A stretch of 64,000 nucleotides of DNA, taken from positions 31,204-95,203 of the forward strand of contig JARLGU010000052.1 in NCBI GenBank assembly GCA_031292625.1. Direction: 5' to 3'. The notes under the pieces are model-generated. The model was given only the letters and a program-made list of their open reading frames with translations, searched no databases and was not told the DNA's origin. Below are positions 57,708-64,000 of this stretch, piece after piece (position 1 is the first letter of the stretch; each line of letters opens with the position of its first letter). Origin of the DNA: Capsulimonadaceae bacterium. Its GTDB lineage: Bacteria; Armatimonadota; Armatimonadia; Armatimonadales; Capsulimonadaceae. A program made the position numbers and the translations under genes.

Positions 57708-59825
57708 ATGTCCATCCAGTACGAAAACAACCGCTTTACGCTCGAAAACCCATACTTTTCCCGGACCCTGCAAGTCGACGGCGATGGCCTGCGAACGGTC
57801 TCGATCGTTCATAAAGCCAACAACCGCGAATTTGTCCGGCGGCCTGACGCCTTGGAATTTCAAGTCACGCTCAACGGCCGGCTCGTGGAAAGCTATTCCA
57901 AGGCCCAGTACCATATCCTTGATGGGAACCTTACGAGCGCGGAAAAACATCTAACCTTTGAAGGGCATGTTATTTCCGCCGGCGCATCAGGCAGCGAAAT
58001 TCTCGAACTCCGTTTTCTAGTTGCCGAACAGAAAACCCGTATTCGTGTCTTCTATGAAGTCTATCCCGACCTGCCCGGAGCATCCAAGTGGCTGGTCTTT
58101 GACTGCCTGGGCGGGGAGCTTCACATTAGTAAGGTCTTTTTTGAGATTCTCAACGCCTGCGCCGGCCAGTTTGCGAACGCGGAGTTCTATCTGCGGCAGG
58201 GAACAATCCGCGCCGCCGCCAATTTCGCCTCCAATGACGACGATATCGTCCAGGTTCATAGCCATGACCTGGATAAGGGCCTCTTCATCGCCAACGCGGC
58301 TCCCGGTCCGCTTCGCTACTTTATGGCCTATCCCCATTGGCCGACGGGCATTTCCTGCGGCTACTCCATGAGCGCACCGGATTTCAATCGTTTTATCACC
58401 CAAGGCCAATCGTTCACGACTGACAAGGCCTACCTGCTCCTCTACGCGGGCGCACAGGACGATCCGGTCGTTCGCAACCAGATGAGGGAATTGATTCGCC
58501 GCGACCTTCCTGCTTGTCCCGATCATGGCGGCGTGATGTATTGCACATGGTTTCCATTTCTCAAAAACATCAACGAACCCCTGATCCTGGATCTCGTTGA
58601 CCGGGCGGCGGATCTGGGATTTCACACCTTCGTCGTCGATGACGGCTGGTTCGCCGGCAACGACAGTTGGCAAGTCGATGCCGGCAAATTCCCGCATGGC
58701 CTGGAAGTCATCGCCCGACGCATCCGTCAGCGCCACATGAAGTTCGGGCTTTGGTACAACATAGGCAACGACTACGGCGCAATCGGCACACGTCCGCAAG
58801 ACAACGCGATGGATCACCATGGACAGCCCAAGGTTTGGGGCTTTTCCGGCGAATTGACTACGCGTTGCCTGGCTTCAAAACACAGGGATTTTCTTGTTTC
58901 CAAGCTCACCCAATTGGCCAAACGATATTCGGTCGATTACTTCAAACTCGATTTTAGCAGCATCGTTGGCCCTTATGGATTTATCGCCATGGGATGTTCG
59001 GCCAAGCGCCACGATTATCATCGCGACGCATCGGATTCAGTCAATCGCCAGTACGACGCCATGTACCAGTTCCGGCAGGATGTCAAAAAGCAATTTCCCA
59101 ATCTCATTATCGACTTTAGCTTTGAAGCCTTCGGCACTGAAAGGCCCGGGATTGCCGCTCTACGTTACAGTGAATTGCACCATGCCTCGAACCTCAACAC
59201 GAATAAGCCTGAATATCTCACTGCGCTGAAAATCCGCAATACCATTTATTCCTACTGCACAATGCTTCCGCCCGAGCGTATACTGTGCGGCTTGCCATGC
59301 CTTCAAAATACTCACGATCTCGAACATTTGCTGACAGCTTTTGTCGGCGCCCCTTTGGTTGCCGGCGACCTTCGCAAAATCACGGATGATGACGCGAAAA
59401 CTCTCACTAAGATCACAAGAACGCTCAACGAACTTATCGAGCGCGGACCGCTCACCGAGTTCCATAAGCTTCGCGGCGATAGCTATATCGCGCCCGACGA
59501 TTGGGATGGTTTCGTTCGCTACACGCGCCCCCGGATGCCGCATGACACAAGCGAGGACCAAAACAAACTCGAATTGCGGGGGATTGTTTGTCTCTTCCGA
59601 AATCAATCCACGAATGCCTCGCTCATTTTGCGCGTTCCAGGTCTGCCACCGAATATCACGTTTCGTTTTACCGATGCGCTGACCAATGCATGTTTGGGGG
59701 CATTCACCGGCGACGATCTGCACGCTGGCGTCGCGGTGAATTGGCTCGACGAGCACGATTGCCGTGCAGTGGTCTTTGATGAAGCGATTGCGCAGGCGCA
59801 GATCAAAAATACGGATCCAAAATAG
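57708..59825 (+). CDS. GH36-like alpha-galactosidase, cytoplasmic
   Basis: A 705-aa clan-D glycoside hydrolase without a signal peptide. The N-terminal beta-supersandwich (about 1-260) precedes a TIM barrel with FHTFVVDDGWFAGNDSWQVDAGKFPHGL, KFGLWYNIG and DYFKLDFSSI, in which Asp415 is the expected nucleophile. The usual acid/base block of GH36/GH27 (a SDN/SDD sequence) is not obvious; the corresponding stretch reads RYSELHHASN, with Glu489 as a possible replacement. It would act on imported alpha-galactosides. Its promoter carries the operator shared with the adjacent LacI gene. No close ribosome-binding site is seen. Confidence 0.82.
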   Translation: MSIQYENNRFTLENPYFSRTLQVDGDGLRTVSIVHKANNREFVRRPDALEFQVTLNGRLVESYSKAQYHILDGNLTSAEKHLTFEGHVISAGASGSEILELRFLVAEQKTRIRVFYEVYPDLPGASKWLVFDCLGGELHISKVFFEILNACAGQFANAEFYLRQGTIRAAANFASNDDDIVQVHSHDLDKGLFIANAAPGPLRYFMAYPHWPTGISCGYSMSAPDFNRFITQGQSFTTDKAYLLLYAGAQDDPVVRNQMRELIRRDLPACPDHGGVMYCTWFPFLKNINEPLILDLVDRAADLGFHTFVVDDGWFAGNDSWQVDAGKFPHGLEVIARRIRQRHMKFGLWYNIGNDYGAIGTRPQDNAMDHHGQPKVWGFSGELTTRCLASKHRDFLVSKLTQLAKRYSVDYFKLDFSSIVGPYGFIAMGCSAKRHDYHRDASDSVNRQYDAMYQFRQDVKKQFPNLIIDFSFEAFGTERPGIAALRYSELHHASNLNTNKPEYLTALKIRNTIYSYCTMLPPERILCGLPCLQNTHDLEHLLTAFVGAPLVAGDLRKITDDDAKTLTKITRTLNELIERGPLTEFHKLRGDSYIAPDDWDGFVRYTRPRMPHDTSEDQNKLELRGIVCLFRNQSTNASLILRVPGLPPNITFRFTDALTNACLGAFTGDDLHAGVAVNWLDEHDCRAVVFDEAIAQAQIKNTDPK

Positions 59826-59848
59826 CTATGTCCTTCCAAAATAGCTAT
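59817..59848 (+). repeat. 13-bp direct repeat at the alpha-galactosidase stop
   Basis: CCAAAATAGCTAT at 59817-59829 is repeated at 59836-59848. The first copy includes the stop codon and the second abuts the TTGACA of the regulator promoter. A short local duplication is the simplest origin. Confidence 0.7.
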
Positions 59849-59876
59849 TGACATGTGCGCGCGGCAGTGGTACGAT
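59848..59876 (+). promoter_or_regulatory. Promoter of LacI-family regulator gene
   Basis: TTGACA (59848-59853), 17-nt spacer, TACGAT (59871-59876). The operator begins 6 bp later, the same geometry as at the alpha-galactosidase gene. Confidence 0.75.
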
Positions 59877-59881
59877 GTTAT

Positions 59882-59897
59882 ACCATATTAATGTGGT
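59882..59897 (+). promoter_or_regulatory. LacI-family operator (copy 2, autoregulatory)
   Basis: ACCATATTAATGTGGT differs from copy 1 at one position and keeps the ACCA/TGGT arms and the TTAA centre. Its position over the start of transcription indicates autorepression. Confidence 0.8.
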
Positions 59898-59922
59898 GTA
59901 GCTAGACCAGGGTTCAGGGAAC

Positions 59923-61083
59923 ATGATGACAGACGTCAATATCGCTTCCAGAAAATTCGCTAAGGCGACAATCAAGGATGTTTCGGAGGCTGCGGGCGTA
60001 TCAATCACAACCGTTTCGCACTTTATGAACGGGCGGAAGTTTGCCTGCTCCGTCGAAACCGCGAAGCGCATTCAGGAAGCAATCAGGACAGTCCACTATG
60101 CGCCGGGGCCATCGGCGCGGAGGGCGCGTTATCAGGCGACGCGGACGATCGGTCTTTGTCTCGACAGCCCGGACGACATCTCCGAAACGTACGATCCCCG
60201 GCGAACCTATCACGAAGGCCTCAGCCGCGCAATCGTCCGCGAAGCTGACGAAAGTTCCTATGCCCTGTTGCACTATCCGCGCAACGTCAGGCACGGCGAC
60301 AGCGCCGAGGCATTCCTCGATGGCCGCGTCGACGGTCTTATCTTTGGCTCGGGACCGTGCGATCGGCGCGTTCACGATCTTGCCGACGCGGGTTTGCCAA
60401 CCGTAATCGTCAACCGGTTGGCAAACGCTCCCGATGCGTGCGGCGTCGTTGCCTTTAATGAGAGCGACGCCGTCTCTCTTGCCATGGACCATCTGTGGGA
60501 GTTAGGCCACCGGCGGATCGCGCATCTTGCCGGACCGGTGGGTCCTGCAGTGGCCGGTATCGACCTGTTGCAGGCTTCGACGATCTTGCACTCCGGTGCT
60601 GTAAGCACGCAGGCGGATGTCTTCCCGAGCGACAGCGCCATTCGCCGGTGCGAAGCCTATATCCGCTATATGCGGGACCGAAACGGATTCGACCCATCGT
60701 TGCTTGTTTCCTTGGGTTCGTGGGCCGATGGGAGCGAGATAGACGTCGACGAGGTGCTTTGTCGCTGGTTCAGCCTGCCCAAACCGCCGACTGCCGTTTT
60801 CTGTGTAAATGATTCGCTTGCGATTGCTCTCAATGCCGCCGCGCGCCGGGCCGGCATCGACGTGCCGGGGACGCTGTCGATCGTAGGCGTCGGCAATAAG
60901 GTCGCGGTCGAGGAGGCTGTCCCCGCGATTACGTCGGTGGACATTCCCGCGGAAGCGGCTGGCCGCGAGGCGATGCGCCTTTTGTTGCGGATGTTGGGCG
61001 GCGACGAGTTGACGCACGAAGATTTGAGGATCGTAATGCCGGTGACGCGGCTCATTGTTCGATCGAGTGCCGCACGCATATAG
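59923..61083 (+). CDS. LacI-family transcriptional regulator of alpha-galactoside use
   Basis: A 386-aa regulator. The helix-turn-helix and hinge (about residues 13-60) read [24 protein letters not shown], with [24 protein letters not shown] periplasmic-binding-protein-like sensor follows ([69 protein letters not shown]). It lies 97 bp after the alpha-galactosidase gene, and both genes have the same palindromic operator over their start sites, so it very likely represses both until a galactoside-type ligand binds. Start ATG 59923 or ATG 59926. Confidence 0.93.
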   Translation: MMTDVNIASRKFAKATIKDVSEAAGVSITTVSHFMNGRKFACSVETAKRIQEAIRTVHYAPGPSARRARYQATRTIGLCLDSPDDISETYDPRRTYHEGLSRAIVREADESSYALLHYPRNVRHGDSAEAFLDGRVDGLIFGSGPCDRRVHDLADAGLPTVIVNRLANAPDACGVVAFNESDAVSLAMDHLWELGHRRIAHLAGPVGPAVAGIDLLQASTILHSGAVSTQADVFPSDSAIRRCEAYIRYMRDRNGFDPSLLVSLGSWADGSEIDVDEVLCRWFSLPKPPTAVFCVNDSLAIALNAAARRAGIDVPGTLSIVGVGNKVAVEEAVPAITSVDIPAEAAGREAMRLLLRMLGGDELTHEDLRIVMPVTRLIVRSSAARI

Positions 61084-61129
61084 GCATAACTGCTCGGAAG
61101 GAAATGCTATCGACGAAGGAGACTATTCT

Positions 61130-62071
61130 ATGGACGCCAAACGGAATCAGCAGATACAGCTGGGCAGCTCTGGATTTACTCTTATAGAGTTGCTCGTTGT
61201 CATCGCAATCATTGCGATTCTCGCCGCAATACTATTTCCCGTGTTCGCGACCGCTCGGGAAAAAGCGCGCATGAGCGCGTGCCTGTCCAACGAAAAGCAA
61301 ATCGGCCTCGCATTCATGCAATATGTATCGGACTACGATGAACGGTATCCGAACGGTATCGACGGCTACGGACAGGGCAGGGGGTGGGCCGGCCAGGTTT
61401 ATCCGTACGTCAAAAGCGCCGGCGCTTTTGTTTGCCCGAGCGACACGATGTCCGGGGATGTGTCGTCGTACGGCTATAACTGGAATATGACGATCTCCGG
61501 GGGCGGGACCACGCCCAGCGGCGCCATGCAGATGAACCAGCTCACGTCGCCGCCCAAGACCGTGTTGCTTTTCGAGGTCGTCGGCAATACCGGCTATAAC
61601 CTCACACTGCCGCAATATACATCCAAAGGGGCAGGAACTGCCTTGTCGACGCCCGACATCTGGGTGTGTACGACGTGTACGCTTGGCTTCAATGCCTGCT
61701 CAGCGGCTGGCAACGGAGTCATCGGCACGTCGAGCACCCCCCAACCGATCGGCAGCGGGGGCTCCACGAGTGGTGGAACGCTGAAATATGCAACAGGCCC
61801 CATGGGGATGTCTGTTGCAAACACTAGCTCGGAGCCTATTTCGTATAGTTTCGCCGATCCCGTCAATGGCCGCCATCAGGGTGGCTCAAACTTTATCCTC
61901 GCCGACGGGCACGCAAAGTGGTTCATGCCAAACCAGGTTGCCGCGGGAAACGACGCCCCGAATTTGGGCTACTGCGGCGTCGAAAATTACGAAGGCAAAT
62001 CGGTCGCGTCGTCAACGGACGAGACAACGTGTTGGTTTGGCGCCGTTGCGGCTACGTTTAGCATAATCTGA
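61130..62071 (+). CDS. Prepilin-type N-terminal cleavage/methylation protein with H-X9-DG domain
   Basis: A 313-aa pseudopilin-like protein. A short basic leader ends at [20 protein letters not shown], a class III prepilin signal with Glu5, cleaved after Gly and methylated at Phe by a prepilin peptidase. It continues [24 protein letters not shown] and ends with the H-X9-DG region ([18 protein letters not shown]) typical of the DUF1559-like family expanded in Armatimonadota and Planctomycetota. A Gly/Ser/Thr-rich central part is present. AAGGAG lies 9 nt before ATG 61130. The precise role is unknown; in this setting it may be exported with polysaccharide-degrading enzymes. Confidence 0.9.
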   Translation: MDAKRNQQIQLGSSGFTLIELLVVIAIIAILAAILFPVFATAREKARMSACLSNEKQIGLAFMQYVSDYDERYPNGIDGYGQGRGWAGQVYPYVKSAGAFVCPSDTMSGDVSSYGYNWNMTISGGGTTPSGAMQMNQLTSPPKTVLLFEVVGNTGYNLTLPQYTSKGAGTALSTPDIWVCTTCTLGFNACSAAGNGVIGTSSTPQPIGSGGSTSGGTLKYATGPMGMSVANTSSEPISYSFADPVNGRHQGGSNFILADGHAKWFMPNQVAAGNDAPNLGYCGVENYEGKSVASSTDETTCWFGAVAATFSII

Positions 62072-62098
62072 GCGCTTCCCGGCGCAAAGTGTGGTCAA

Positions 62099-64000
62099 AT
62101 GAATCTATTAACGAGACTAATTCTAGCAGCTTCCTGCCTAACATCGATTCTTGCCCTGCCGGCATATGCATACGCTGCGCCGGGCAACCTGGTTTACAAC
62201 GGCGGCTTCGAAAATGCCAACATCAAGAGCCCGCCGGAGGGATGGCAGATGTGGGGGGATGAACAGTGGAAGGTCTCAGGGAATTACACGGTAGATTCGA
62301 CGGTCGCCCACTCGGGTACGAACTCCTTCCGCATCTATCACCCCGCGAACACCGCAGGGTATGTCGTGACGGACGCCAAATATGCCATTCCGGCCCAGAC
62401 CGGACAGATGATAACCGTCTCCTTTTGGGCGCGCGCCAAGGAAACCGGGCGCGCTTACCTGGAGGTGAATGGATACGGTCCCGGGCCAAACGACAACCGC
62501 GACCCGCTCTATTGGAGTTCGCTGGATGTATCGCCGGAGTGGAAGCAGTTTACGGTGACGCTTTACGATCGCTGGGATTTCTTTGCGGCCCACAGCAAGT
62601 ACCTTCGTCTCGCGCTCTGGGCCACGCGCGATCCCGCAGCTGAAGCGACTCTGTGGGTCGATGATGTCGTCGCAACATCGTCGCCCAGCACGCGCAGCGG
62701 CGGTCTCGTCGATGAAACCACGCTTGCGTATCCGCCCGTGGCGCACCGGCTCCGCCCCGGCGATGTGCTGGATGTCGCTATCGATGCCGCTCGACCCGTC
62801 CGAAGTGCGACGCGTGATGCCGGCGGACTCTCGTTTCATCGCCTCGTTGGCTTTACCGGCGTTCCGTACAATAAAAACGGAGACTATACGCTCCCGCCGC
62901 AACTGGAAAGCGCGATCAAGGATCTAAGGCTGCCGATGACCCGCTTCTATGGCGTTGGAGACGAACCGTTTGGCGTCGAGGGGGGCATCGATCGGGTCGC
63001 GGACACCGTTCGCAAGCTCGGCATCCCCGAGGAGCACACGGTGATCGAGCTGGAGACGCAGTCCGCCAAAACTTATCTCGGACCGGATGTTTGGGCGCAC
63101 GCGGTCGAGTACAGCAGAGCAAAAGGTTACAAATTTCGATACTGGGAAATCGGCAATGAAACGTACATGGCCAACAGCGCGTTTCCGACGCCGGATGCGT
63201 ATGCGGCGCACTTCACGAGCGTCAGCAAAGCCATTCGCACTGTCGATCCCAAGGCACAAATCGGCCTTTCGATAATTGCATCCAATCGCCGCTGGGGAAA
63301 CTATCTTTTGGGAATGACGGCAGGACACTATGATTTCGTCGTGCCCCACTACTACTTTGGTTGGCACGCTGGTCCCGGCGCGGTCGAGCGCTATAGCGTC
63401 GAAGATGTCGCGGCTGGCGGCAACTATGGAACGCTCGATCTCGTCGCCCGAACGAATGCGTTGCTGCGCCTGTACAACCCGGGCCGCGATGTCTACCAGT
63501 ACGACACCGAATGGGGCATGGACGCCAGGCTGAACGGCGATAAGGGCGCGGATTTCGAGCCGCGCAACGCCAACATCATAGGAACGTTGCATCGCGCCGT
63601 GCGCCTCATCTATTATGCCCGCGAAGACTTACTGCGCGGCGCGAGCGGATGGAACCTCTTCGTCAATTCCCGAGAACCTGGCTTCGGCGTGCTTTCGCCT
63701 AACGTTCCCGATAAGCGCTATCTCCTGTACTGGCTCTACTATTACTTCAACCGGCACGTCGGCACAAATGTGCTCGCGATGGACGGAACAGCGCCGTACT
63801 ACGAGCCGCCTGCGAACAATCCTCTCGGACTGCGTTCCGGCCCGCTTACGCCCGTTCTCGCGACGATGGATGCCGATCATAAGACGATGTATTTGGTTAT
63901 CGCAAATGGCTCGTGGGATAAGGCCGTTCCCTGCGCCGTGCATCTGAAAAGCTTCGCGGCCGGCAAGGCGGAGGGCGTCGTCCTGTCTCAGGACGACGAG
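62099..64000 (+). CDS. Exported CBM-linked clan GH-A hydrolase (GH51/GH39-like alpha-L-arabinofuranosidase), 3'-truncated by window
   Basis: My own translation shows an uninterrupted frame of 634 codons from ATG 62099 to the window end. A signal peptide (LTRLILAASCLTSILALPAYA) is followed by a CBM4/9-like beta-sandwich (about 30-190: GNLVYNGGFENAN to WVDDVVATSS). A TIM barrel follows: RLPMTRFYGVGDEPFG, the acid/base Glu354 in FRYWEIGNETYM, and the nucleophile candidate Glu471 in YQYDTEWGMD. The 117-residue spacing between the glutamates fits clan GH-A arabinofuranosidases or xylosidases. It starts 27 bp after the prepilin-type gene. Exact family is uncertain. Confidence 0.78.
   Translation, partial: MNLLTRLILAASCLTSILALPAYAYAAPGNLVYNGGFENANIKSPPEGWQMWGDEQWKVSGNYTVDSTVAHSGTNSFRIYHPANTAGYVVTDAKYAIPAQTGQMITVSFWARAKETGRAYLEVNGYGPGPNDNRDPLYWSSLDVSPEWKQFTVTLYDRWDFFAAHSKYLRLALWATRDPAAEATLWVDDVVATSSPSTRSGGLVDETTLAYPPVAHRLRPGDVLDVAIDAARPVRSATRDAGGLSFHRLVGFTGVPYNKNGDYTLPPQLESAIKDLRLPMTRFYGVGDEPFGVEGGIDRVADTVRKLGIPEEHTVIELETQSAKTYLGPDVWAHAVEYSRAKGYKFRYWEIGNETYMANSAFPTPDAYAAHFTSVSKAIRTVDPKAQIGLSIIASNRRWGNYLLGMTAGHYDFVVPHYYFGWHAGPGAVERYSVEDVAAGGNYGTLDLVARTNALLRLYNPGRDVYQYDTEWGMDARLNGDKGADFEPRNANIIGTLHRAVRLIYYAREDLLRGASGWNLFVNSREPGFGVLSPNVPDKRYLLYWLYYYFNRHVGTNVLAMDGTAPYYEPPANNPLGLRSGPLTPVLATMDADHKTMYLVIANGSWDKAVPCAVHLKSFAAGKAEGVVLSQDDE

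Overview
The window reads as chromosome of a free-living, saccharolytic bacterium of roughly 55-60 % G+C, most likely an Armatimonadota (Capsulimonas-like) or a close relative. This is inference from several signs: a prepilin-type H-X9-DG protein of the kind abundant in Armatimonadota and Planctomycetota, a DUF1549/DUF1501/PPC gene trio, a Mycobacterium-type succinate dehydrogenase, many TTG starts, and many glycoside hydrolases. Promoters are easy to read and often have TTGACA, an 18-nt spacer and TATAAT. No rRNA, tRNA, CRISPR array, prophage or transposase gene was found.

Layout. 1-2.3 kb: the end of a GH71 alpha-1,3-glucanase and a GT4 glycosyltransferase. 2.4-4.7 kb (minus strand): secE-nusG-rplK-rplA from a consensus promoter; rplJL does not follow. 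4.8-9.4 kb (minus): a REC-PP2C-HATPase fusion, a STAS anti-sigma antagonist and glycogen phosphorylase. 9.9-15.9 kb: an AddB/AddA-like helicase-nuclease pair. 16-19.6 kb: sdhCAB behind a candidate Rex operator. 20-28.6 kb: a GT39 protein, an MscS channel, two tandem secreted esterases and a divergent MprF. 28.9-34 kb: the DUF1549, DUF1501 and PPC trio. 34-46.5 kb: an ABC-F ATPase, two beta-propeller proteins, a GHL10 hydrolase, small membrane proteins, a GT87-like protein, a zincin-like protein, a response regulator overlapping glycogen debranching enzyme, and an amidohydrolase. 46.6-53.7 kb (minus): abrB-tolC-hlyD-acrB efflux operon. 54-57.5 kb: a gene behind an SOS-like box, a G5-3D cell-wall protein and rsmA. 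57.7-64 kb: a GH36-like alpha-galactosidase and its LacI regulator, which share one operator sequence, a prepilin-type protein, and a CBM-GH gene that runs off the right edge and is uninterrupted to base 64000.

How the genes fit together. Glycogen breakdown is coded at two separate sites (glgP and debranching enzyme), and each sits with a phospho-signalling gene. Central carbon flux through sdh appears tied to NADH/NAD+ by a Rex-type site. Extracellular and cytoplasmic glycan degradation (GH71, GHL10, GH36-like, GH51/39-like) is spread through the window, with local LacI control at one site.

The most unusual non-coding signal is a dispersed intergenic element of about 205 bp. It is present twice in opposite orientation (19731-19937 and 56403-56608, about 80 % identical by hand alignment), with a possible fragment near 37925-37970. 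I see no previously undescribed defence-type gene system. The best leads are this repeat family, the signalling-glycogen linkages, the SOS-boxed gene with a conserved KAETGAIGRALA motif, and the esterase/MprF neighbourhood.
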